Source: UBA5189 sp040389445 (GTDB taxonomy: Bacteria > Chloroflexota > Limnocylindria > Limnocylindrales > CSP1-4). Taken from it: 64,000 nucleotides of DNA. Each line of letters opens with the position of its first letter. The stretch's first letter is position 1. A model generated the notes under the pieces. That model was given only the letters and a program-made list of their open reading frames with translations. It was not told the origin of the DNA and did no database searches. The DNA is taken from NCBI GenBank assembly GCA_040389445.1, contig JAZJZX010000022.1:25915-89914 (forward strand), written 5' to 3'. The position numbers and the translations under genes were made by a program. Shown here in pieces: positions 32,302 through 40,195 of this stretch.

Positions 32302-33552
32302 ATGAGTGACCGAATCAAGGTCCTGATCGTCGACGACATCCTCGAGACGCGTGACCACCTGTCGAAGCTGCTCAGCTTCGAGGCGGATATCGACGTCGTG
32401 GGTGTTGCCGCGTCCGGGGCCGAGGCGATCGAGCGCGCGGTGGCGCTCGCGCCGGATGTGGTCCTCATGGACATCAACATGCCCGACATGGATGGAATCG
32501 CGGCGACCGAGCTGCTGGCGGCGAAGTGCCCGTCGGCCTCGGTCGTGATGATGTCCGTGCAGGGAGAGGCGGACTACCTCCGCCGATCGATGCTGGCGGG
32601 AGCGCGCGAGTTCCTGGTCAAGCCGTTCAGTTCCGACGAGCTCAATGCCTCCATCCGACAGGTGTGGACGCGAGAGCGGGACAAGATGTCGCGCATGGGG
32701 ATCTCGGCCGCCGCGGCGGCACCGCCGCCACCGCCCACGCCACGTGTCGATGCCGGCCGGGTCGTGGCCGTGTTCAGCCCGAAGGGAGGCGTCGGTCGGA
32801 CCACCGTCGCCGTCAACCTCGCGGTCGCAGCGGCATCCATGGGCGGCAAGCGTGTCGCCCTCATGGACGGATCGTTCCAGTTCGGCGACGTGGGCGTTCT
32901 CCTGAACCTGAACCCGAAGAACAAGTCCATTGCCGACCTCGTGCCCGAGCTCGATGCCGGCGAGATCGAGTCGATCGACACATTCATCATCGAACACTCG
33001 TCGGGCGTCCGGGTCCTGCTGGCCCCGCCGACGCCGGAGGCCGCCGAGCACGTCACCGCCAGCCACGCCAAGCGTATCGTGGAGCGCCTGCGGGCCGAGC
33101 ATGACCTGACGGTGGTGGATTGCCCTGCGACCTTCAACGATGCGACGCTTGCCATCCTGGACGAGGCGGACGTCATCCTGACGCTCCTCAGCCTCGAGAT
33201 CACGAGCATCAAGAACATGCGCCTGTTCATGGAGGTTGCGGAGCAGCTCGGATACGGCCCGAACAAGCTGCACATCGTCCTGAACCGGGCCGATTCGGCA
33301 CTCGGGATCCGCGTTGCGGATGTCGAGCATTCCATCGGCCGCAAGGTGCAACACTCGATCGTCAGCGACGGCCGGAGCGTGGTCTACGCGCTCAACCGCG
33401 GCGTGCCGTTCTTCCTCAGCAATCGCGAGGCCCTTGTCTCGCAGGACATCTTCCGTTTGGCGACCGCGCTCGTCGGCTCGGACAACCCTGCCGGCGTGAC
33501 CACAACGACCACCAAGGCCGCAGCGAAGAAGTCGCTGTTCGCGTGGCGGTGA
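32302..33552 (+). CDS. cpaE: CpaE-like receiver + MinD/ParA-type ATPase
   Basis: This 416-residue protein joins a receiver domain (residues 1-125; phosphoacceptor Asp57 in VLMDINMP, Lys107 in LVKPF) to a MinD/ParA-like ATPase domain from about 150. The P-loop reads KGGVGRTT (161-168), keeping the signature Lys161 but carrying Arg166 where the Walker Lys normally lies. CpaE proteins localise the Tad pilus machine at a pole or division site. The receiver looks functional, unlike many CpaE proteins, so phosphorylation control by the upstream kinases is possible. Confidence 0.9.
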   Translation: MSDRIKVLIVDDILETRDHLSKLLSFEADIDVVGVAASGAEAIERAVALAPDVVLMDINMPDMDGIAATELLAAKCPSASVVMMSVQGEADYLRRSMLAGAREFLVKPFSSDELNASIRQVWTRERDKMSRMGISAAAAAPPPPPTPRVDAGRVVAVFSPKGGVGRTTVAVNLAVAAASMGGKRVALMDGSFQFGDVGVLLNLNPKNKSIADLVPELDAGEIESIDTFIIEHSSGVRVLLAPPTPEAAEHVTASHAKRIVERLRAEHDLTVVDCPATFNDATLAILDEADVILTLLSLEITSIKNMRLFMEVAEQLGYGPNKLHIVLNRADSALGIRVADVEHSIGRKVQHSIVSDGRSVVYALNRGVPFFLSNREALVSQDIFRLATALVGSDNPAGVTTTTTKAAAKKSLFAWR

Positions 33553-33586
33553 GCATCAAGACACGGCCCTCGGGGGCGAGGAAGGG

Positions 33587-34999
33587 GTGGTGGCTATGTC
33601 CCTGCTGAAGCGTATCGAGAGCGCGCGACCGGGTCAGGAACCCGGCGCCGGCTCGAATGTGCCCGTACCGGCCGGGCCGCCCGGCGGCAGCGTCAACACG
33701 CCGACGCCGTCGCAGTCGCAGCGGCTGTCGTCGCAGGCTCCCGTCCGCGAGTCCTTCCGCGACGTCAAGTTCCGGATCCAGAGCCGCGTCATCCAGGATC
33801 TGGATCCCAAGCTCGACCTCTCGAACCAGGTCGAGGTCCGTCGCCAGATCGAGGAGATCTTCGGCAAGGTCATCGACGAGGAGGGCCTGGCCCTCACGCG
33901 CGCCGAACGCGTCCGGATGCTGGAGCAGATCACCGATGAGATCATCGGTCTCGGCCCGCTCGAGCCGCTCCTCCGGGACGAATCCGTCTCTGAAATCATG
34001 GTCAACGGCCCTCGCCAGGTCTACATCGAGCGCTCGGGCAAGCTCGAACTGACCAACGTCGTGTTCCAGAATGACGACCACGTCATGCGGATCATCGATC
34101 GGATCATCGCTCCGATCGGCCGTCGCGTGGACGAGTCGTCGCCGATGGTCGACGCCCGTCTCACCGACGGGTCCCGCGTCAACGCGATCATCCCGCCGCT
34201 GTCACTCGTCGGTCCGGTCATCACCATCCGGAAGTTCGCGGCCACCCCCTTCACCGTGGACGACCTGATCCGGTTCGGCACCGCGACCCCCGAGATGTTC
34301 GAGTTCCTCCGGGCCTGCGTGGAGGCCCGCCTGAACGGCTTCGTCTCCGGCGGCACCGGGTCGGGCAAGACGACCACCCTGAACGTGCTGTCGTCGTTCA
34401 TTCCGAACGACGAGCGAATCGTGACGATCGAGGACGCCGCCGAGCTCCAGCTTCGGCAGGAGCACGTGGTGACCCTCGAGTCTCGCCCGCCCAACATCGA
34501 GGGCAAGGGTGCCATCCCGATCCGTGAGCTGGTCCGCAACGCCCTGCGCATGCGGCCCGACCGGATCGTGGTCGGGGAGTGTCGATCCGGCGAGGCCCTG
34601 GACATGCTCCAGGCCATGAACACCGGCCACGACGGTTCGCTGTCCACGGGCCATGCCAACACTCCGCGCGACATGTTGTCCCGCCTCGAGACCATGGTCC
34701 TCATGGCCGGCGTGGACCTTCCGGTTCGCGCCATCCGCGAGCAGATCGCCTCGGCCGTGGACATCATCGTCCACCAGGCTCGCCTGAAGGACGGCACGCG
34801 ACGCATCACCCACATCACCGAGGTCCAGGGCATGGAGGGTGATGTCATCGTCATGCAGGACGTCTTCGTCTTCGAGCAGACCGGCGTGATCGACGGGAAG
34901 ATCCAGGGCCGGCTCAAGCCGACCGGCATCCGACCGAAGTTCGTCGAGCGGTTCGAGTCCCAGGGCATCCACCTGCCCCAGGCCGTCTTCGGGTTCTAG
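33587..34999 (+). CDS. cpaF: CpaF/TadA pilus assembly ATPase
   Basis: This 470-residue secretion ATPase has a Pro/Ser-rich start, an N-terminal domain (about 60-180) and a RecA-like C-terminal domain. Walker A GGTGSGKTTTL is at about 258-267, the Asp box VTIEDAAELQL, the Walker B region RPDRIVVGECRSGEALDML and the His box STGHANTP are all intact. It powers pilin assembly and possibly retraction. GTG 33587 and in-frame ATG 33596 are both plausible starts. It is 34 bases after cpaE and part of the tad operon. Confidence 0.95.
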   Translation: MVAMSLLKRIESARPGQEPGAGSNVPVPAGPPGGSVNTPTPSQSQRLSSQAPVRESFRDVKFRIQSRVIQDLDPKLDLSNQVEVRRQIEEIFGKVIDEEGLALTRAERVRMLEQITDEIIGLGPLEPLLRDESVSEIMVNGPRQVYIERSGKLELTNVVFQNDDHVMRIIDRIIAPIGRRVDESSPMVDARLTDGSRVNAIIPPLSLVGPVITIRKFAATPFTVDDLIRFGTATPEMFEFLRACVEARLNGFVSGGTGSGKTTTLNVLSSFIPNDERIVTIEDAAELQLRQEHVVTLESRPPNIEGKGAIPIRELVRNALRMRPDRIVVGECRSGEALDMLQAMNTGHDGSLSTGHANTPRDMLSRLETMVLMAGVDLPVRAIREQIASAVDIIVHQARLKDGTRRITHITEVQGMEGDVIVMQDVFVFEQTGVIDGKIQGRLKPTGIRPKFVERFESQGIHLPQAVFGF

Positions 35000-35021
35000 G
35001 GCAGGTCGGAGGAACATCGAA

Positions 35022-36032
35022 GTGACCAGCATCACCCTCGTCATCGCCGCCATCGCTGCGGTTGCGATCCTCCTGATCGCGGTCGGCATCGCGTCGAGCG
35101 GCAGCGGGTCGGGCGTCACCGCCCGACTTGAGCGCTACGCCTCCGGACGCCCCGAACAGCAGAAGAAGGGCCGGCCCGATGGCCTGGCCGACCTGCTCGC
35201 CCAGAGCGCGGCACTCGCGACGCTCAACCGGGCGGTCGAGCAGCGGGACTTTGGTGCCAACCTCGCCCGCGAGCTGGCACGGGCCGACCTGAAGCTCAAG
35301 GTGTCGGAGTACCTCGGCATCTGGGCGGCAACCACCTTCGGCACACCGATTGCGTTCTTCCTCCTCGGGTTCGTGATCACGAGCCTGCAGACCCCGATCG
35401 CGCTCATCGGCGGAGTGCTCCTCGGGTTCATGGCCCCGCGGATCTGGCTGGGCCGTCGGAAGTCGGGTCGGCTGAACGCGTTCAACAAGCAGCTTCCCGA
35501 CACCATCACGCTCGTTGCCAACGCGCTGCGGGCCGGCTCATCGTTCCTCCAGGCCATCGAGCTCGTGGTCCGTGAGTCGCGTCCACCGGTCGCCACGGAG
35601 TTCGGCCGGGTCATCCGCGAGGTCAACCTCGGTCTGCCCTTCGATACGGCCATGGACAACATGGTCCGCCGGATGCGCTCCGACGATTTCGAGCTGATGG
35701 CGACCGCGATCAACATCCAGCACTCCGTCGGCGGCAACCTTGCCGAAATCCTCGACTCGATCGCCTTCACGATCCGCGAGCGCGTCCGGATCAAGGGCGA
35801 GATCCGAACCCTGACGGCGCAGCAGCGCCTGTCCGGCTACGTGGTGGGCCTGCTGCCCTTCGGGCTTGCCGGATTCATCTACATCGCGGCACCGACGTTC
35901 TTCGATCCGATGTTCGATGACGCGGTCGCGGTGGGCGGGTTGCCGGCCGGCGTGATCATCCTGGGCTTCGGCGTCCTGATGATGATGATCGGCTTCTTTG
36001 CCATCCAGAAGATCGTGGACATCGAGGTCTAG
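35022..36032 (+). CDS. tadB: TadB, type II secretion F-domain membrane protein
   Basis: This 336-residue inner-membrane platform protein has two N-terminal helices and two C-terminal helices around a cytosolic T2SSF domain (about 140-270; QLPDTITLVANALRAGSSFLQA, NIQHSVGGNLAEILDSIA). It would form the membrane platform of the Tad pilus with TadC. GTG start 35022 follows a GGAGG. The gene ends four bases before tadC starts. Confidence 0.93.
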   Translation: MTSITLVIAAIAAVAILLIAVGIASSGSGSGVTARLERYASGRPEQQKKGRPDGLADLLAQSAALATLNRAVEQRDFGANLARELARADLKLKVSEYLGIWAATTFGTPIAFFLLGFVITSLQTPIALIGGVLLGFMAPRIWLGRRKSGRLNAFNKQLPDTITLVANALRAGSSFLQAIELVVRESRPPVATEFGRVIREVNLGLPFDTAMDNMVRRMRSDDFELMATAINIQHSVGGNLAEILDSIAFTIRERVRIKGEIRTLTAQQRLSGYVVGLLPFGLAGFIYIAAPTFFDPMFDDAVAVGGLPAGVIILGFGVLMMMIGFFAIQKIVDIEV

Positions 36033-36036
36033 CGCG

Positions 36037-36966
36037 ATGCCCCTTGCCCTTGCCGCCGCCGCCCTTGTGGCGATCGCCATCCTGCTCATCGCCTACGGGA
36101 TTGCGGGCTCCGGGTCCGTGGATCCGGTTCAGGCTCGACTGATTCAACTCGGGACGATGCAGGCCAGGAGCCTCGAGGAGCTCGAGCTCCAGCAGCCGTT
36201 CTTCGACCGCACCGTCAAGCCGCTGCTGACCCAGCTGTCCTCGTGGGTGGCGAAGATCACCTCGTCCAACTTCACCGAACGCACGGAGAAGCGCCTGGCC
36301 CTCGCGGGCAACCCGGGTGAGATGCGGACCGCCGACTGGCTCGGCATCAAGGCCATCAGTTCCGTGGTCGTGGCCGCGATCCTGTTTCTGCTGTTCGGCC
36401 TTCTCGGGCAGAACATCCTCGGGGGCATCGCCCTCGGCGTGGTGGGGATCGGGATCGGCTACATCGTTCCGGAGTTCTGGCTCGGCGGTCGCGTCAAGAA
36501 GCGCCGGAGGGCCATCCTGCTCCAGATCCCGGACGCCCTGGACCTGCTGACCATCTCCGTTCGTGCCGGCCTCGGCTTCGACGCCGCTCTCGGCAAGGTG
36601 GTCGAGAAGATGAACGGCCCGCTCATCGACGAGTTCCGTCGGGCGCTGGCAGAAGTCCGCGTCGGCAAGGTGCGCCGCGACGCGCTTCGCGACATCATTC
36701 CGCGCACCGAGGTTCAGCCCTTGACGAACTTCGTCGGGGCGATCATCCAGGCCGAGCAACTCGGCGTGTCCATCTCCAAGGTGCTCCAGGTCCAGTCCGA
36801 GCAGCTGCGAATCGAGCGGCGACAGCGCGCCGAGGAGCAGGCGGCCCAGGCGCCGATCAAGATGCTCTTCCCGCTGGTCGGGTGCATCTTCCCGTCGCTG
36901 TTCATCGTCATTCTCGGTCCGGCGATCATCCTCATCGTCGCCAACCTCGGCGCCACGACCCGGTAG
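36037..36966 (+). CDS. tadC: TadC, type II secretion F-domain membrane protein
   Basis: This 309-residue protein is the TadB partner. It has an N-terminal helix, hydrophobic segments at about 105-150 and 280-305, and a T2SSF domain with QIPDALDLLTISVRAGLGFDAAL and QAEQLGVSISKVLQVQSEQL. ATG 36037 sits four bases after the tadB stop. Together with CpaB, CpaE, CpaF and TadB it completes the core pilus assembly machine. No prepilin peptidase or minor pilin gene is present in the window. Confidence 0.93.
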   Translation: MPLALAAAALVAIAILLIAYGIAGSGSVDPVQARLIQLGTMQARSLEELELQQPFFDRTVKPLLTQLSSWVAKITSSNFTERTEKRLALAGNPGEMRTADWLGIKAISSVVVAAILFLLFGLLGQNILGGIALGVVGIGIGYIVPEFWLGGRVKKRRRAILLQIPDALDLLTISVRAGLGFDAALGKVVEKMNGPLIDEFRRALAEVRVGKVRRDALRDIIPRTEVQPLTNFVGAIIQAEQLGVSISKVLQVQSEQLRIERRQRAEEQAAQAPIKMLFPLVGCIFPSLFIVILGPAIILIVANLGATTR

Positions 36967-36972
36967 CCCGCC

Positions 36973-37332
36973 ATGGGCGCTCACAACCTGACGCGCGGTA
37001 CCGTCCTGGCCGACCGCCTCGAGGTCGCCGAGACGCTGTGGGCGCGGTTCATGGGCCTGATGGGGCGGCGTTCGCTCCCCGCAGGCGCGGGACTCTGGCT
37101 GACCGGCACGAACGGGATCCACATGTTCTTCATGCGGTTCCCGATCGATGTCGTCTTTCTCGGCAGACCGGGGGCCGACGGACACCGCCCGGTCCTGGCG
37201 ACGCGACGCGCCGTTCCGCCCTGGGTGGGCCTCGTGCCCCTGATTCGCGGCGCGGACGGCTGTCTGGAACTCCCGGTAGGCACGATCGACGATTCCGGAA
37301 CCACGCGGGGGGATCGCGTCCAGATCTCGTAG
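36973..37332 (+). CDS. DUF192 family protein
   Basis: This 119-residue protein has the DUF192 pattern: LWARFMGLMGRRSLPAGAGLWL, then GIHMFFMRFPIDVVFL, and later VPLIRGADGCLELPVGTID. DUF192 proteins are small, often secreted or membrane-linked, with unknown function. This copy has no signal peptide. It starts six bases after tadC and is therefore probably in the pilus operon, although DUF192 genes are not a standard Tad component. Confidence 0.88.
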   Translation: MGAHNLTRGTVLADRLEVAETLWARFMGLMGRRSLPAGAGLWLTGTNGIHMFFMRFPIDVVFLGRPGADGHRPVLATRRAVPPWVGLVPLIRGADGCLELPVGTIDDSGTTRGDRVQIS

Positions 37333-37428
37333 CGGCAGACGGAAGGAGGCCTCGCGACGGATAGCAGGAACGGGCCCCGTGCCTCCGAGCCGGCCATTCG
37401 GTGGCCTCGGCCATCGCTCACGATCCTC

Positions 37429-38247
37429 GTGCTCGCCGTCATCGGAGCCGTGCTGCTCACCGTGGTCGCCGTCACCGCATGGCCGACCTTTGGCGACGAG
37501 CAGGCGTATTGGGCGGCGGCCCAGCGCCTCGTGGCCGGTGAACCACTCTACGACGTCAGCGCCGCGGCGAACCAGCCGTACGCTTTCTGGTATCCCCCGA
37601 TCGTTGCCCAGGTTCTGTCACCCTTCACCCTGATCCTGTCGCCGGCCGCGTTCACGATCCTGTGGACGGGTCTGCTGCTCGCCTGCATGTGGCTGCTCGC
37701 GGGTCGCAACGTGTTCGTGGCCCTTGCGCTCGTGGCGTTTCTTCCGGTGGCCCTCGAGCTTCGCGTGCGCAACGTTCACATCGTCGTTGCGCTGCTGACA
37801 GTGCTCGCGCTTCGCCGGTCGTGGGCGTTCTGGATTCCGGCGGTTGCCTTGAAGATCGCTCCGTTGGTCGGACCGATCTACCTGCTGGCGGCAGGGCGTC
37901 GCCGTGAGGCGGCCCTGGCGACCGCGCTCGGGCTGGCCGTGCTCGCCGTGAGCGTGGCTCTTTCACCCGCCGCGTGGGTCGATTTCGGCGCGGTCGTGTC
38001 CGGACGTGCCGGCTCCGACATCGGAGGTCTGCCGGGCCTCCCCTATGCGGTTCGGCTGGCGGCGGGCATCCTCCTGGCCGTGATCGCGGGCAGGCGTGGA
38101 GGCCGAGCGGGCGAGATCGGTGTGGTGATCGCGATCCTCGTCGCCAACCCGACGCTCTGGGCGAATGCCTTCAGCCTGCTGGTCGCTATCGTCCCGCTGG
38201 CACGGAGCCCCCGACGGGACCGCATGGCGGAGACAGCCACCCGGTGA
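37429..38247 (+). CDS. GT87-type membrane glycosyltransferase
   Basis: This frame encodes at least 272 residues with about eight hydrophobic segments. GT87-like phrases are FGDEQAYWAAAQRLVAGEPLY, FWYPPIVAQVLSPFTLIL, LRVRNVHIVVALLTVLALRR and ALKIAPLVGPIYLLAAGRRR. GTG 37429 lies inside the first hydrophobic helix, so the true start is probably earlier. A good Shine-Dalgarno AAGGAGG (37343-37349) lies seven bases before ACG 37357, with no ATG, GTG or TTG between them in frame. It may be cotranscribed with the pilus genes. Confidence 0.78.
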   Translation: MLAVIGAVLLTVVAVTAWPTFGDEQAYWAAAQRLVAGEPLYDVSAAANQPYAFWYPPIVAQVLSPFTLILSPAAFTILWTGLLLACMWLLAGRNVFVALALVAFLPVALELRVRNVHIVVALLTVLALRRSWAFWIPAVALKIAPLVGPIYLLAAGRRREAALATALGLAVLAVSVALSPAAWVDFGAVVSGRAGSDIGGLPGLPYAVRLAAGILLAVIAGRRGGRAGEIGVVIAILVANPTLWANAFSLLVAIVPLARSPRRDRMAETATR

Positions 38248-38303
38248 TCGCCGGGTAATTGGCGGGTGATCGACGGTTTGGCGGCCCGAGCGATGATCCG
38301 TCG

Positions 38304-39017
38304 ATGTCGGCCTTCGGGGGTGTTTGGCGTCGTCTCGGCATCGCTGCCGCTCGGGCCCTGGATTTCGCGCTGCCGTCGGTGTGCGCGGGCTGCGGGCGCG
38401 AGGGCGACGCGCTGTGCGACGGCTGCGCGCCCGCCCTCGACATGCGGGCGTCGCTGCCGGCCGGCGTCCCGATCGGGATGCCCGGCGAGGTCGCGGCGCC
38501 CCTCGTCCAGGTGGAGTGGTGCGCCGGGTTCAACGGCACGACGCGCCGGGCACTCCACCAGCTCAAGTACACGGGCGATCGACGCATCGCCTCGCCCCTC
38601 GGCCGGGCCATCGCCCGACGTTGGGCTCGGGCCGGAGTCGGCGGTGACGTCCTCGTTCCCGTGCCGGCCTCGGCCGATCGGGTCAGGGATCGAGGCTACG
38701 ACCAGGCAGCATTGCTGGCCCAGGTCGCCGGAGCACAGCTCGGCCTGCCCGTGCGTGACGACCTGCTGGCCCGTGGACGGCACACCACGGCCCAGTTCGA
38801 CCTCGACCGCGCCTCGCGGGCGCAAAACGTTCGCGGTGCGTTCCACGTGCCCGCGGGCGCACGTCTGCCGTGTGGGGCCGGACCGGGTGGCGCCCCCTGG
38901 ATCGTGCTCGTCGACGATGTCCTGACGACGGGGAGCACGCTCGCGGCATGTGCCGCGACACTCCTCGCTGCGGGGGCGTTTGCCGTCTCGGCGGTCACCG
39001 TGGCACGAGAGCGCTGA
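38304..39017 (+). CDS. ComF family phosphoribosyltransferase-like protein
   Basis: This 237-residue protein has an N-terminal zinc-finger-like CAGC...CDGC pattern (two CxxC-type pairs) and a phosphoribosyltransferase domain with the PRPP-loop motif IVLVDDVLTTGSTL. The middle contains LHQLKYTGDRRIASPLG, typical of ComF. ComF is required for DNA uptake in several bacteria, and family members are also seen in purine salvage. ATG 38304 is chosen over an earlier in-frame start at 38259. The next gene is hpf, a common neighbour of comF. Confidence 0.88.
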   Translation: MSAFGGVWRRLGIAAARALDFALPSVCAGCGREGDALCDGCAPALDMRASLPAGVPIGMPGEVAAPLVQVEWCAGFNGTTRRALHQLKYTGDRRIASPLGRAIARRWARAGVGGDVLVPVPASADRVRDRGYDQAALLAQVAGAQLGLPVRDDLLARGRHTTAQFDLDRASRAQNVRGAFHVPAGARLPCGAGPGGAPWIVLVDDVLTTGSTLAACAATLLAAGAFAVSAVTVARER

Positions 39018-39135
39018 GGGGACGCCGCCGGGTCCCGGGCTATACTCGAACGGCGGGCGCGGGCGGGTTGTCGCCCTTCCGCACCCGAGCCGGTCCGATC
39101 ACAGATGCAACCGTGCAAGCTCGGGAGGTCCAGCG

Positions 39136-39693
39136 ATGAGAACCATCGTCAAGGGCAAGAACTTCGACGTCCACGACAGTGACCGCGAGTACGCCGAGCG
39201 CAAGTTCGCCCGGTTGGCGCGCATTCTGGATGACCGGAGTGATGCGCTGGTGGAGTTCTCGCTGGAGCAGCACCGAAGTACGGACGCCTCGCACATCGTG
39301 GATGTCACCCTGATGATCGATGGTCGGGTCCTGCGCGGGCGGGCCGCGGCCGCGACACATCGGGCCGGCATCGACGAAGTCCTGGACAAGGTCGAGCGGC
39401 GCGCGGTCGACTTCAAGGAGAAGCCCCGCGTCCGGGCACGACCAGAGCAGGAGAAGGCCATCCTTCGGCGAATCGCCGATGGCGAGGCCGACGGCCTGCG
39501 GGCTCGACGGATCGTGAAGGTCAAGCGCTTCGATATCGAGCCGATGTTCGAGGAGGATGCCGCCGTCCGGATGGACGAACTCGGGCATGACTTCTTCGTC
39601 TTCATGAACGCGGAAGACGAGCGCGTCGCGATCCTCTACCGGCGACGCGACGGCGATCTCGGGCTCATCGAGCCGATGAGCGGCGGGCACTGA
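39136..39693 (+). CDS. hpf: Ribosome hibernation promoting factor HPF, long form
   Basis: This 185-residue protein has the N-terminal HPF/YfiA domain (IVKGKNFDVHDSDREYAERK, then VDVTLMIDGRVLRGRAAAAT) and the C-terminal dimerisation domain of the long form (KVKRFDIEPMFEEDAAVRMD, HDFFVFMNAEDERVAILYRR). It pairs two ribosomes into inactive 100S dimers in stationary phase. ATG 39136 follows GGGAGG. A TATACT at 39041-39046 may be part of its promoter, but no -35 is visible. The long form is normal for this type of bacterium. Confidence 0.95.
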   Translation: MRTIVKGKNFDVHDSDREYAERKFARLARILDDRSDALVEFSLEQHRSTDASHIVDVTLMIDGRVLRGRAAAATHRAGIDEVLDKVERRAVDFKEKPRVRARPEQEKAILRRIADGEADGLRARRIVKVKRFDIEPMFEEDAAVRMDELGHDFFVFMNAEDERVAILYRRRDGDLGLIEPMSGGH

Positions 39694-39733
39694 TTCGATC
39701 CAGGGGCGCCGCTGGACGGATTGGTGGAGCGGG

Positions 39734-40084
39734 CTACCGTCGGGGGACCGATCGCCGATAGGCCATCCCGTCCCGCGACGCGAGTCCGAGATCGATGAGC
39801 CCCCGACGGATGGTCGCAACATCCGGATACCAGAGCGCCAGGCGCATGTTCAGATCGCGCTCCTGCACCGTCTCATCCGGATCTGGAAGGACTCGCTCCA
39901 GCAGGTATCGGTAGATCACGTGCTTCTTGCGGTCGCGGGCGGGTATCGAGGCAAGACGGCCGTCGCGGATGAACGCGCGGATGACGTGCGCCTCGTAGTC
40001 GGCATCGTCCGGATGCCAGGCCGGCGGGACAGCGATGGAATCACTGCCAGCCGGGTCGTCCAGCCTGGCCGGTTCATGCGGCAT
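39734..40084 (-). CDS. DUF2087 domain protein
   Basis: This 116-residue protein carries the DUF2087 pattern: FIRDGRLASIPARDRKKHVI, YRYLLERVLPDPDETVQERDL, and LWYPDVATIRRGLIDLGL ending in RDGMAYRR. DUF2087 is thought to be a DNA-binding-like winged-helix module, often regulatory. ATG 40084 (MPHEP) is chosen because TACGAT lies seven bases before it; ATG 40093 is an alternative. It converges with hpf and is divergent from the next membrane gene. Confidence 0.85.
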   Translation of the reverse strand: MPHEPARLDDPAGSDSIAVPPAWHPDDADYEAHVIRAFIRDGRLASIPARDRKKHVIYRYLLERVLPDPDETVQERDLNMRLALWYPDVATIRRGLIDLGLASRDGMAYRRSVPRR

Positions 40085-40091
40085 GGGCGGC

Positions 40092-40097
40092 ATCGTA
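40092..40097 (-). promoter_or_regulatory. -10 element of the DUF2087 gene (leaderless)
   Basis: TACGAT on the minus strand ends seven bases before ATG 40084 and no ribosome-binding site is visible. Confidence 0.45.
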
Positions 40098-40195
40098 CGA
40101 TGTCCAGGTGCTTCTTTACCCAGCCCTGACGGGCGGCCTGCCGCCGACCCGTGTCCTGGACACGCCTTCGACACGGTCGGCCGAGTGACGGGATC

